Positions 35,932 to 44,892 of a stretch of 64,000 nt of DNA are shown here, one piece after another (position 1 is the first letter of the stretch; the number at the start of each line of letters is the position of its first letter). The DNA is from Zhihengliuella sp. (GTDB lineage Bacteria > Actinomycetota > Actinomycetes > Actinomycetales > Micrococcaceae). The stretch lies in contig NZ_JAPSJL010000001.1 in assembly GCF_031178195.1 (NCBI RefSeq), positions 62,001 through 126,000 on the forward strand, read 5' to 3'. Position numbers and translations under genes: made by a program. Below the pieces are notes generated by a model. It saw only the letters and a program-made list of their open reading frames with translations. It was not told the DNA's origin and ran no database searches.

Positions 35932-38346
35932 GTGTCAATACCCCGCCCTCCCCGGTTCCCCCGTGCCCAACGCGACGTACCCTCGGGGATACCGGCTGTT
36001 CCGCCCAGCCGGATCCGGGGGAGGCGACGCATCGTGGAGGAGAGGCTCGCGGGGACGATTCCGGTCTGGACGCGATTCCACACTGTAGCTCCTGACGTGC
36101 GCCTCGTCGGCCTGCGCGGACCCCTCGGCTCGGGCAAGTTCGATTTCGCCGCCCGGTGGATCCGCTGGCAGGCGTCGGAGTTCGGCCGACGGCCCTTCCT
36201 CGTCGACGCGCGCGTTCCCGGCGTCGACCTGCCCGGCCGGCCCGACCCCGGCGAGGCGGCGTGCGTGCTCCTGCCTCCGGAAGCCGCTGCGGAGGCCGCG
36301 CTGCGGGCCCTGGGCGGCTTCGTGCTGGGGCCCCGCATGCTCATGCTCACCCGCGACGAGGCCGTGGCCTCCCTGTGCCCGCACGCCACGGCCCCGGAGG
36401 CCTTCGCGCCAGTCGTGGACCAGGCGCGCCGGTACGTCGGCGGCTGGCTCCACGGCCTCGCGTTCCTGACGGCCCCGTCCGCCCTCCCGATGACGGAGCG
36501 CGCCGAGCAGCTGCTCCCCGCCGTCGAATCCGCGTGGCTGCCTTGGCTCCTGGCGCAGGACGAGCCCGAGCTCCTGCTCGATGCCGGATTCCTGCCCCGG
36601 CTCTCCCCCGGCCTCCTGACGGCCCTGACGGGGAACGACGACGGCCCCGGGCTCCTGGACCGGGCCGTCCGCGCGGGGCTCGCGCAGGAGGGGCGGGTGC
36701 CGGACCTGATCCAGACCGCCGTGATCGGGCAGGTGCGGCGGACCCGGGAGCCCGATGCGGGCCTCCGGTTCGACGCCGCCACCCGCGCCCTGGCGTCGGA
36801 GGCGGGACCGGTGGAGGCCCTGCGCTACGCGGTGACTCACCGGCGCTGGACCGCAGCCTCCGACCTCGCGCGGCGTGCGTGGCCCCGGCTGCTCAACACG
36901 GATCCGCAGTTCCTCATGGAGACCGTGCGCCTGGTGCCCGAGCGCTTCGCCGAGGCGCATCGGGAGAACGTCATCGGCCGGATCCTGCTGGACCTCCTGG
37001 GTCCGCTCCGGCGCGATGTGCCCTTGCAGTTCGTCGACGTGCCCGAGCACCCGCCGGGGCTCGAGGAGTTGCGGCTGACCCTCCGCCACTCCCCGCGGCG
37101 GGATCACGTGCTGACCCTGAACGGGTTGACGCTGCTGACGATGTACGAGCGGACCATCGGACTCTATGACGACGCGGCCAAAACCGCACGGAGGTCCCTG
37201 GCGCTCGCGTCGACGCTGCCCGGCGGGGATCAGGGCAGCGATCTCTCGGTCGCGGCGCTCCACGCGGGGCTCTCGTTGCTGCTGATCGACGACGCCGAGC
37301 GCGCCCTCGAGGCCTTCGAGCTCGCCTGGCACCACAGCGGGGTGCGGAAGAACCCCTATTCGGCCTCGGAGGCTGCGGCGACGGCGGCTCTGGTCCAAGC
37401 CGAGCGCGGCGGGCGCGACGCGGCGCTCGGGTGGCTGGAGCGGTTCGAGCACGTGGCCGCCCTCGAGTGCTGGAACATCCCACGGGCACGGGACAAGGCG
37501 AACGTCGCCCGCGCGCTGCTGGCGCTCGACGAGCTCGACCGCACCGCCACGGCCGAGCACCTGGAGCGTCTGCGGCACCAGCCGGAGATCGCAGAGCTGT
37601 GGCCGTTCAGCGTGCTGGCACGGGTCCGGCTGCAACGGCTCCAGGGCCACCCGAGCCTCGCCGGCGAGACGCTCTCCGCGGTGGTGCGGCAACGCCGCCG
37701 CCAGGCCACGGCTCCGCTGTCCCGACGGGCTCTCGCCGTTCTGCGTGCGGAGGCACTTCTCGCCGGCGATCGACCGCACGAGGCCCGCGACTTCGTGCGC
37801 TCGACGATGGAGGGCATGCCGGAGGCGATCGTCTGCGACGCGTGGCTGGCGGTCGCGTTCGATGACAAACGGCTCCTGGCCTCCGCGCTCCGGCATGTCG
37901 ACGACCCGACGCTGGCTCCCCGCTTGCAACGGCTCCTGACCGGTATCGCGGTGGCGATGCGGAACTCCCCCGTGGAGATCGAGGCCGTGGTCCGGGACCA
38001 CGTCGCGGCGGGCCTACCCCTCCTGGGGCTGGTCCCCTATTGGAGATCGACGGCGGCTCGCGACCTGATCCGCGATCAGGGTCTCTTGCCGCCGGCGTGG
38101 GAGGTCCGACTCGACGGACTGGCCATGACGGAGCAGGATCCGGGCGAGCGGCGCCCCTCCCTGACGGTACGGGAGCGCGAGATCCTGTCGGCACTGGCTG
38201 ACGGCAAGTCCCGGCCGCAGGTCGCCCAGGAGCTGTTCGTCTCGACGAACACCATCAAGACGCAGACGTCCGCCCTCTACGCGAAACTCGGAGTCTCCAC
38301 TCGGGAGGACGCCGTGCGAGAGGGCGGACGTTGGGGCTACCTGTGA
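35932..38346 (+). CDS. Large LuxR-type transcriptional regulator (MalT/LAL-like)
   Basis: 804 residues. The N-terminus resembles a STAND ATPase, but Walker A is degenerate (GLRGPLGSGKF, with Phe for Ser/Thr). The middle is a long helical, TPR-like region (YDDAAKTARRSLALASTL and similar). The C-terminal 60 residues are a LuxR HTH (LTVREREILSALADGKSRPQVAQELFVSTNTIKTQTSALYAKLGV). GTG 35932 retains the conserved RRRIVEERL segment; GTG 36034 behind GGGGGAGG is the alternative. It may control the adjacent secreted protein; that is inference. Confidence 0.87.
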   Translation: MSIPRPPRFPRAQRDVPSGIPAVPPSRIRGRRRIVEERLAGTIPVWTRFHTVAPDVRLVGLRGPLGSGKFDFAARWIRWQASEFGRRPFLVDARVPGVDLPGRPDPGEAACVLLPPEAAAEAALRALGGFVLGPRMLMLTRDEAVASLCPHATAPEAFAPVVDQARRYVGGWLHGLAFLTAPSALPMTERAEQLLPAVESAWLPWLLAQDEPELLLDAGFLPRLSPGLLTALTGNDDGPGLLDRAVRAGLAQEGRVPDLIQTAVIGQVRRTREPDAGLRFDAATRALASEAGPVEALRYAVTHRRWTAASDLARRAWPRLLNTDPQFLMETVRLVPERFAEAHRENVIGRILLDLLGPLRRDVPLQFVDVPEHPPGLEELRLTLRHSPRRDHVLTLNGLTLLTMYERTIGLYDDAAKTARRSLALASTLPGGDQGSDLSVAALHAGLSLLLIDDAERALEAFELAWHHSGVRKNPYSASEAAATAALVQAERGGRDAALGWLERFEHVAALECWNIPRARDKANVARALLALDELDRTATAEHLERLRHQPEIAELWPFSVLARVRLQRLQGHPSLAGETLSAVVRQRRRQATAPLSRRALAVLRAEALLAGDRPHEARDFVRSTMEGMPEAIVCDAWLAVAFDDKRLLASALRHVDDPTLAPRLQRLLTGIAVAMRNSPVEIEAVVRDHVAAGLPLLGLVPYWRSTAARDLIRDQGLLPPAWEVRLDGLAMTEQDPGERRPSLTVREREILSALADGKSRPQVAQELFVSTNTIKTQTSALYAKLGVSTREDAVREGGRWGYL

Positions 38347-38380
38347 GCCGCGCGGTGAATGCGTCGAGTGACGCGCCGAC

Positions 38381-38995
38381 TTAGACGGTACGGACTGCGA
38401 CGCCGGGGGTCAGCCGCGGCAGGCGCTCGTGGACGGCGTCCTCGCCCGGATGGCCGACGTTGATCACCATGAAGGAACGGTGTCCGGTGCCCTCGTTGAA
38501 GGCGGCGTCGACGGCATCTGCGTCGAAACCGGCCATCGGACCGGCATGCAGGCCCACTGCCCGGACGGCCATGATGAAGTAGCCGGCCTGGAGCCAGGCG
38601 TTGTTCTTACCGACCTCGAGCCGGGCGCCTTCCTCAGCGAACATCTCGACTGCCTGCGGGGCGTGCGGGAAGACCTCCGCGAAGTGCTCGGTCCACGCCG
38701 TGTCGAAGGACAGGATGGCAGTGGCGGGAGCCGACTGCGTCTTCGGACGGTTGCCCTCGGCCATGGCGGGGACAAGGCGCTCGCGGGATTCGCCCGGCTC
38801 CACCCAGGTGATGCGGAGCGGCTGGTTGTTCATGAGCGTCGGGCCGAACTTCATCAGCTCGTAGATCTCGGCCAGCTGCTCGGCCGAGACCGGCTCGTCC
38901 GAGAACGTGCGGATGCTGCGGGCCTCACGGAAGAGCAGGTCAGCGGCTTCGTCGTCGATGGCGAGCGGGCGGGTCATCGTGGTTTCGACGGTCAT
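38381..38995 (-). CDS. Nitroreductase-family protein (RutE/HadB-like malonic semialdehyde reductase)
   Basis: 204 residues. The N-terminal REARSIRTFSDEPVSAEQLAEIYELMKFGPTLMNNQPLRITWV, with the FMN-binding RSIR and the substrate loop, is characteristic of the RutE/HadB branch. The later VGLHAGPMAGFDADAVDAAFNEGTGHRSFMVINVGHPGEDA supports it. It probably reduces malonic semialdehyde or a nitro/quinone substrate with NAD(P)H. No other pyrimidine-degradation (rut) gene is nearby. The start ATG 38995 gives MTVETTMTRPL; the second Met is possible. Confidence 0.88.
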   Translation of the reverse strand: MTVETTMTRPLAIDDEAADLLFREARSIRTFSDEPVSAEQLAEIYELMKFGPTLMNNQPLRITWVEPGESRERLVPAMAEGNRPKTQSAPATAILSFDTAWTEHFAEVFPHAPQAVEMFAEEGARLEVGKNNAWLQAGYFIMAVRAVGLHAGPMAGFDADAVDAAFNEGTGHRSFMVINVGHPGEDAVHERLPRLTPGVAVRTV

Positions 38996-39232
38996 GGAGG
39001 GATCCTGTCGGTCGGGAAGCAGTGTCCTTCGCGTCAACAGACCAAGTCGCCGTGGCCATACCGATTCGAGGAGTGAGATCCGTCATACCACCCCGTCGCC
39101 TGCCGCCGGAGTCTGGGCCACCGCCTCGTGTTGGTTCATCAGACTCTTTCGAGACCGGGTTCCCTCTTCGTTCACTGTCGGCCGGCTCACTGCCGGCCGA
39201 CCCCAACGAATCGAGTGGATCGGGTGAACTGC

Positions 39233-41395
39233 CTAGAAGGGGATGGGTGTCGGTTCGGGTGGGTCGAGGGGCAGGAGTGCTGTCTGGTCGGCTGTTTCGG
39301 GGTGGAAGTAGGGGTTGCGCATCAGGGGTCTCTGCGGGTCGACGGTCGCCGGGGGTCGCCAGAGTGGGATGCCGGTGCTGGTGTCGATGTCCCAGGTGCT
39401 GTTGTCGGCCAGGGTGTGGTGGAACAGGCAGCACAGGGCCCCGTTGGACACGTCGGTGGCCCCGCCTTGGTGCCAGGGGATGACGTGGTGGGCCTCGCAC
39501 CAGGTCGCCGGGACCGTGCAGCCGGGGAACGTGCATCCCCGGTCGCGGATGGTCAGGGCGCGGCGTTGGGCGGCAGTGAAGGTCCGTTGGGCCCGCCCGA
39601 GGTCCAGGACCTGGCCGTGGCCGCCGAGCACGGCCGGCAGCACCGCCGCATCGCAAGCCAGTTCCCGCAGCTGCGCCGGCGGCATCATCGGGGTATAGAC
39701 GCCCCGACTGACGGGCAGCCGCCACGACGAACCACCCGACGGCTCATCCGATAACTCGCCCGACGGCTCAGCCAGTGAGTCGCCCGGTGGGTCATCCGGT
39801 GAGTCGCCCGGTGGGCCGGGTCGGGCGGCCGGGCCGCTGAGCCCGTTGGGCCCGTCGATTCCGTTCGCCTGGTGCAGCAGGGTCTGGTGGTCGATGGTGA
39901 CCATGACGACGGGGCGTTGGCCGCCGGTGGAGGGCAGCCGGTCCGTCGCCAACGCGATGTTCAGGGCGGCGAGGATCCCGTCGAGCTCCTGCTGCGCCCT
40001 CGACCGATCATCCGCGAGCGCGGCGCCGGGCTCGGGGAGGAACGCCACCGGGACCGCCGAAGCACCGGGACCCGGATCAGAATCAGGATCAGGGCCGGAG
40101 CCAGCGGAGCCAGCGGCGCCGGCGGTCGTCTCGCCGTCGCCGGCCGCGGAGCCGCCATGATCCTTCTCGCGCTCGTGCTCGTGCTCGTGCTCACGCCCGT
40201 GCTCGTGTCCGTTGGCGTCGATGCCGACGCCGCTCCTCGTGCCCGTCCGGGCCGTCTTCTCCGTGGCGGCCGCGAAGTCGCCACGCCCGTTCTCGTTCTC
40301 GTTCTCATTCTCGTGTCCGTCGACGCCGCCACCGGCGTCCGTTCCCGTCCCGCCGGCCGTGGAGCCAATGAGGCCCGCATCGGCGGCCGCGTCGGAGAGC
40401 GGACCGTCTGCTCCCGGCCGGTCCGTGTCGGCGGCGGGCCCGCCGGCGGCAGGTCCCTTCGCTCCGGTCGCCTCGTCGTTGTTGTCGTTGTTGTTGCGGG
40501 TGGTGCGGGGGTTGGTGGCGGCGCCGGTGACGGTGCGGAGGATCTCGAACTGCGCGGTCGTGACGTTCAGGTGGAACCGGTGCAATCCCTGCCGCCGGCC
40601 CTTGTAGAACAGTCCCTGCTGGGACTGCTTGACCGCCGCGGAGGGCTCGAGGCCGTCCTGGTCGATCGCGACCTCCCACTGCTGGGCCACGGCCTCGACA
40701 GTGCGCGGATCGAAACGCCGGGCCGCCTGCGCGAGGTTCTCCTCCATCGCCTCCCACATCCGCACCGCGTCCGGGCCGAGCTGTCCGGCCCGCGGGCCCA
40801 CCCGGTCCAGGCAGCGCACCGCGATCACCGCAGCCTCCGCGGAGACCTCCCCGGCGACAGCAGCCTCACCCAGGTGCGGGTACCTCGGCACCAACGCCTC
40901 ACCGGTGAGCGCACGGCGGGGCAGCAACGACCCGGCCAGGTTCAGGCGCCGGTTCGTCTCCGTGGTCGTGACGCGTTCGGCGTGCCGGTACCAGTCCGCG
41001 GTGCTCTTGAACTCCGACAACCCCCGCCCCGTCCCGCCAGCCCCGGCCCCGGCGAGATCGGCCTCCTCCGCGACCCGCGCCCCCAGCACCCGCCCGAAAT
41101 CCGTGCCCCGGCCCACACCCTCGAGCACGTGCACCAGCCGGGCCCCCGACCCCGGATCCCACGGACCTTCGCAGACCGCCTCGGCCGTCTCCGCGAGAAG
41201 CTCCCGAACCACCACACCCAAGGCCTCCCACCGCTCCACCAGGCCAGAGCGCCCGAGCGTCGAGCCTGCGGCCACGGTGGACGCCGCCGTGCCGGTCGAC
41301 GCGGAAGAAACAGGCGCGGCAGCCGACGCGGCGTCTGCAGCTGCCGCTGCTGCCGCAGACGCTCCGCCCGCCCCATCCGCTCCGGTGAAATCCAT
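39233..41395 (-). CDS. DUF222/HNH endonuclease-motif protein with hexanucleotide repeats
   Basis: 720 residues. The DUF222 (13E12-like) region lies in the first half (RLNLAGSLLPRRALTGEALVPRYPHLGEAAVAGEVSAEAAVIAVRCLD). The C-terminal HNH motif is CTFPGCTVPATWCEAHHVIPWHQGGATDVSNGALCCLFHHTLAD, with Cys zinc ligands and His-Asn-His. Between them is a charged, repetitive linker with NENENENG and HEHEHERE runs. Such proteins are abundant multicopy genes in actinobacteria, possibly mobile or repeat-associated nucleases; their role is unproven. GAGGA precedes ATG 41395; ATG 41416 is an alternative. Confidence 0.85.
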   Translation of the reverse strand: MDFTGADGAGGASAAAAAAADAASAAAPVSSASTGTAASTVAAGSTLGRSGLVERWEALGVVVRELLAETAEAVCEGPWDPGSGARLVHVLEGVGRGTDFGRVLGARVAEEADLAGAGAGGTGRGLSEFKSTADWYRHAERVTTTETNRRLNLAGSLLPRRALTGEALVPRYPHLGEAAVAGEVSAEAAVIAVRCLDRVGPRAGQLGPDAVRMWEAMEENLAQAARRFDPRTVEAVAQQWEVAIDQDGLEPSAAVKQSQQGLFYKGRRQGLHRFHLNVTTAQFEILRTVTGAATNPRTTRNNNDNNDEATGAKGPAAGGPAADTDRPGADGPLSDAAADAGLIGSTAGGTGTDAGGGVDGHENENENENGRGDFAAATEKTARTGTRSGVGIDANGHEHGREHEHEHEREKDHGGSAAGDGETTAGAAGSAGSGPDPDSDPGPGASAVPVAFLPEPGAALADDRSRAQQELDGILAALNIALATDRLPSTGGQRPVVMVTIDHQTLLHQANGIDGPNGLSGPAARPGPPGDSPDDPPGDSLAEPSGELSDEPSGGSSWRLPVSRGVYTPMMPPAQLRELACDAAVLPAVLGGHGQVLDLGRAQRTFTAAQRRALTIRDRGCTFPGCTVPATWCEAHHVIPWHQGGATDVSNGALCCLFHHTLADNSTWDIDTSTGIPLWRPPATVDPQRPLMRNPYFHPETADQTALLPLDPPEPTPIPF
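40165..40208. repeat. Hexanucleotide repeat GCTCGT in the HNH gene
   Basis: Runs of GCTCGT with minor interruptions encode the His-Glu repeats on the minus strand. Gain or loss of six-base units would keep the frame. Confidence 0.8.
40288..40315. repeat. Hexanucleotide repeat GTTCTC in the HNH gene
   Basis: Four to five units of CGTTCT/CATTCT encode the Asn-Glu run NENENENG on the minus strand. Confidence 0.8.
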
Positions 41396-41587
41396 GTACC
41401 CATCCTCGCCCGCCATCAGGTGGGGCGCCCGGACGGCCGGCACCACTGTGCACGGCAACGCCCGGCAACAGACCTGTGGAGGACAAGTCGGCGTCCTCGC
41501 CTGATTCTGGGCATGGCACTGCCCGCGGCCCCGGGCGAGGACCGGGAACTGCGGACAGAGATACGCCGGATTGATTCGTCGACGGCC

Positions 41588-43069
41588 TCAGTAGTTGATG
41601 ACCTGCGGCGCTCCCAGCTGCTTGAGCCCCTCGACCCCGAATTCGAGGCCGAAGCCCGACTGCTTCATGCCGCCGAACGGCATCCGCGGATCCACGGCGC
41701 CGTGCTTGTTGATCCAGACCGTGCCGGCCTCGATCCGCGCGGCGACCTCGAGGGCAGCCTCCCGATTCGACGACCAGACCGAGCCGCCGAGCCCCACCTC
41801 GAGGGCATTGGCCATCCCGACGGCGTCGTCGACGCTGGAGTACTTGATGATCGGCAGCGCCGGCCCGAACTGCTCCTCGGCGACCAGCGGGTTGTCGTTG
41901 TCGATGTCCGCCACGAGCGTCGCCGGGTAGAAGTAGCCGGGAGCGGAACCGTCCGGGTTCCCACCGGTCAGGACCCGCGCTCCGGCGTCCCTGGCGGCCT
42001 GCACCAGCTGCGCGACGACGTCGTACTGGGCCCGGTTCTGCAGCGGTCCCAGGACGTTCTGCTCCTCGAGGCCGACGCCCATCGGCATCGCCTCGGCGAC
42101 CTCGACGAGGGCCGCGCAGACGTCGTCGTACACGTCCTCGTGGACGTAGAGGCGCTTGAGCGCCGCACAGGTCTGGCCCGTGTTGATGAACGCGCCCCAG
42201 AAGAGATCCTCGGCGATCGCCCGCGCGTCCACGTCCGGCAGGACGATGCCGGCGTCGTTGCCGCCGAGCTCCATGGTCACGCGCTTGACCGTATCCGCGG
42301 AGTCCTTGATGATCCTCTTCCCCGCGGCCGTGGAGCCGGTGAACATGATCTTGGCGACGTCCGGGTGCTCCACCAGCAGCGCGCCGACGTCGCGGCGGCC
42401 GGCCACCACGTGCAGCACGTCCGCGGGGAGAGCCGTGCTCATCACGTGCGCCAGGGCGAGGACGGACAGCGGCGTGTTGCCGGACGGCTTGACCACCACC
42501 GCGTTGCCCATGCGCAGCGAGGGCGCGATCTGCCAGACGGAGATCATCATGGGCCAGTTCCACGGCCCGATCGCCCCGACGACGCCGAGCGGCCGGTAGT
42601 GGAGCTCCGCCCGGCCGCCCTCGTCGTCGAACAGGACCTCTGGCTCCAGCTCGAAGCCGGCGGTCGCGCGCAGCCAGGCGACGCAGGCCCCGACCTCGAA
42701 GCGGGCGTTGGGGCCGTTGAGCGGCTTGCCCTGCTCGCGGGAGAGCAGCTCGGCGAGGGCCTCCGCATTGGCCTCGACCGCGTCGGCGGCGGCGTTCAGG
42801 GCCGCGCTGCGCTCGGTGTGGCTGCAGGCTCCCCACGCCGGCTGGGCGGCGCGGGCCGCAGCGATGGCGGCCTCGAGGTCCTCGGCGGTCGCCTCGGGGG
42901 CACGTCCGACGACGGCGCCCGTCGCCGGGTCGAGGATCTCCCGGCCGCCGGTGGCGGGCTGGACGGCGTCCAGCAGGTCGGCGGCCGTGCTGAAGCGGGC
43001 GGATCCAGTGGACTGGTCCCGGGTCGGCTGGGGTGACTGGGCCTGGGGTGACTCGGTCTCGGTGGTCAT
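41588..43069 (-). CDS. NAD(P)+ aldehyde dehydrogenase (aromatic-amine pathway)
   Basis: 493 residues of the ALDH superfamily. Present are the oxyanion Asn in GPWNWPMM, the cofactor motif FTGSTAAGKRI, the general base in MELGGNDAGIV, the nucleophile Cys in FINTGQTCAALKR, and EEQFGPALPIIKY. In this locus it should oxidise the phenylacetaldehyde or hydroxyphenylacetaldehyde made by the amine oxidase to the acid, as FeaB does in E. coli. AGGAGC precedes ATG 43069. It lies 166 bp after the APC permease on the same strand and is probably co-transcribed with it. Confidence 0.92.
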   Translation of the reverse strand: MTTETESPQAQSPQPTRDQSTGSARFSTAADLLDAVQPATGGREILDPATGAVVGRAPEATAEDLEAAIAAARAAQPAWGACSHTERSAALNAAADAVEANAEALAELLSREQGKPLNGPNARFEVGACVAWLRATAGFELEPEVLFDDEGGRAELHYRPLGVVGAIGPWNWPMMISVWQIAPSLRMGNAVVVKPSGNTPLSVLALAHVMSTALPADVLHVVAGRRDVGALLVEHPDVAKIMFTGSTAAGKRIIKDSADTVKRVTMELGGNDAGIVLPDVDARAIAEDLFWGAFINTGQTCAALKRLYVHEDVYDDVCAALVEVAEAMPMGVGLEEQNVLGPLQNRAQYDVVAQLVQAARDAGARVLTGGNPDGSAPGYFYPATLVADIDNDNPLVAEEQFGPALPIIKYSSVDDAVGMANALEVGLGGSVWSSNREAALEVAARIEAGTVWINKHGAVDPRMPFGGMKQSGFGLEFGVEGLKQLGAPQVINY

Positions 43070-43212
43070 CGTTGCTCCTGCGGGTTGGAGGGGGGGTGAG
43101 TGGTGCGTTGATCGGCGGGAAGGGAGGTCCGGTGCCCATCGTCGTCGACGAGCGCTGCGCGGGTCTTGCCCGCAGGCGCACCGGTCTTGGACCAGCGCGC
43201 GCCGTTCGCTGC

Positions 43213-43228
43213 GCGCCCGGCCGGGCGC
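43213..43228. promoter_or_regulatory. 16-bp palindrome after the permease gene
   Basis: GCGCCCGGCCGGGCGC, 8 bp past the permease stop and upstream of the dehydrogenase. It could partially terminate or stabilise the message; it is otherwise unremarkable in DNA this GC-rich. Confidence 0.3.
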
Positions 43229-43235
43229 GGCGGGG

Positions 43236-44804
43236 TCATCGGCCGGTCCCGGCGCCGATCCTTTCGTAGACGTCCGGACGACGACGGCGCAGGCCGAGTG
43301 CCCAGAGCGAGGCGGCGGCGCCGGCGGCCAGGACGAGGGCCGGCAGCAGCCAGCTCAGCACGCCGCCCTCGGAACCGATGAGGACCCCGAAGTTGGCGAG
43401 GATCATGAACAGCAGCACCAGCAGGGCGGCGCCGGCGAGCAGCGGCGCGTAGAACGCAGTCCACGCGCCCTCGCTGCGGGGGTGCCGGCGGAAGAAGCCG
43501 ACCACCGCGAACGACGTCAGGGTCATCAGCGCGACCAGTCCGAGCGCACCCATGTTGGTCAGCCAGGTGAAGAGCGTGATCACGGGGAACAGTGCACCGA
43601 GCTCGTGGCCGGCCCCCGCGACGGCGAAGGCGACGATGACCGCGAGGGCCACGGCCGACTGGACCAGCGACCCGGCCACGGGCGCCTGGGCGCGGTTGGT
43701 GCGGGCGAGGATCCGCGGCAGGACGCCCTCGCCCCCCATCGAGAAGAGGTAGCGGGCAATGACGTTGTGGAACGCAATGAGGGCAGCGAGCACGCTGGTC
43801 ATGAACAGCAGGTTCCCGAGGACGATGAACCATCCCGCCACCCGGCCCTCCAGGAACACGAACATCAGGTCCGGGCCGAGCTCGGCGGAGCGGGCGACCA
43901 CGGCGGAGTCGCCCTCGCCGACGGCCATGGCCCAGGCGGAGAATGCGTAGAACAGAGCGATCACGACGATCGCGACCAGGGTGGCCCGGCGGGCGGTGCT
44001 CCGCGGGTCCTCGACCTCCTCGTTGTAGATCGCGCCGGACTCGCACCCCATGAAGGCGGCGATGCTGAAGACGAGCGCGGCGCCGACGCCCGCCGAGAAG
44101 AGCGCGCCCGGCTCGAGCGATGCGGTGGTGAGGCCCTCGGGGGCGGCCCCCAGCGCGACGACGTCGTACACCAAGACGATCAGGAACTCGAGGGCCACGA
44201 CGAGGCCGAGGACCTTGGCCGAGAGGTCGACCTTGTTGATGCCGAGGAGTCCGACGACGGCCCAGCCGGCAAGCGCCGTCGTCCACCACGGGACCGTGAC
44301 GCCGAACGTGCCGGCCAGGAACGACGAGAGCACGAAGCCGAGCATCCCGTAGATGCCGATCTGCATGGCGTTGTACGCGACGAGCGCGACCCAGGCGGAG
44401 CCGACGCCGGCCCAGCGGGTCAGGCCGAGCGAGATGTAGGAGTAGAACGCGCCCGCGTTGGTGACCCAGCGGCTCATGGCGGTGTAGCCGACGGCGAAGA
44501 CCATGAGGGCGACGCCGAGGACGAGGAAGGACAGGGGGATGCCGAGGAGGCCGGTCACCGCGTAGTTGCTGGTGACGCCGCCGGCGACCACCGTCAGCGG
44601 CGCGGAGGCCGCGATGATCATGAAGGCCAGCGCCGGGACGCCGAGACGACGGCGGCCCAGGCCCGCGGAACCGTCGGTGCCGGGTGCGGCGGTGCCGTGC
44701 GCGGCGGCGTGCAGGGCGTCGGCCGCGGCGGGAGACGTGGACGACGATGCGCGCAGGGTGGGTCTGCGGCTAGGTCCTGCTCCGGTTCGAGTCGCTTCGG
44801 GCAT
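43236..44804 (-). CDS. APC-superfamily amine/amino-acid permease
   Basis: 522 residues with about twelve to fourteen hydrophobic segments after a 50-residue polar N-terminus. APC marks include IIAASAPLTVVAGGVTSNYAVTGLLGIPLSFLVLG, YTAMSRWVTNAGAFYSYISLGLTRW, FMGCESGAIYNEEVEDPRSTARRA, and the later MGGEGVLPRILARTNRAQAPV. Its place between the FeaR-like regulator and the aldehyde dehydrogenase suggests uptake of phenethylamine or tyramine. GGAGG lies before ATG 44804. The 88-bp gap upstream holds the promoter element shared with the amine oxidase. Confidence 0.92.
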   Translation of the reverse strand: MPEATRTGAGPSRRPTLRASSSTSPAAADALHAAAHGTAAPGTDGSAGLGRRRLGVPALAFMIIAASAPLTVVAGGVTSNYAVTGLLGIPLSFLVLGVALMVFAVGYTAMSRWVTNAGAFYSYISLGLTRWAGVGSAWVALVAYNAMQIGIYGMLGFVLSSFLAGTFGVTVPWWTTALAGWAVVGLLGINKVDLSAKVLGLVVALEFLIVLVYDVVALGAAPEGLTTASLEPGALFSAGVGAALVFSIAAFMGCESGAIYNEEVEDPRSTARRATLVAIVVIALFYAFSAWAMAVGEGDSAVVARSAELGPDLMFVFLEGRVAGWFIVLGNLLFMTSVLAALIAFHNVIARYLFSMGGEGVLPRILARTNRAQAPVAGSLVQSAVALAVIVAFAVAGAGHELGALFPVITLFTWLTNMGALGLVALMTLTSFAVVGFFRRHPRSEGAWTAFYAPLLAGAALLVLLFMILANFGVLIGSEGGVLSWLLPALVLAAGAAASLWALGLRRRRPDVYERIGAGTGR

Positions 44805-44865
44805 GGGGGCCTCCTGGGGATAGCGGTCGACGCGACGGTGCGCCGAATCCCAGTGTGGTCCGCCT

Positions 44866-44890
44866 CACTTTATTTTCTCTAGCCGTAGAG
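44866..44890 (-). promoter_or_regulatory. Shared amine-island promoter element, permease copy
   Basis: Read on the minus strand: CTCT-ACGGCT-AGAG, then AAAATAAAGTG. TAAAGT is a plausible -10. The element ends 61 bp before ATG 44804 and begins 2 bp past the AraC stop codon. It matches 46995-47020 at nearly every position. Confidence 0.7.
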
Positions 44891-44892
44891 CG

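Noticed and set aside
38996-39232. Possible small gene between the nitroreductase and HNH genes
   Set aside because: No frame with plausible codon bias, start signal or recognisable product was seen.
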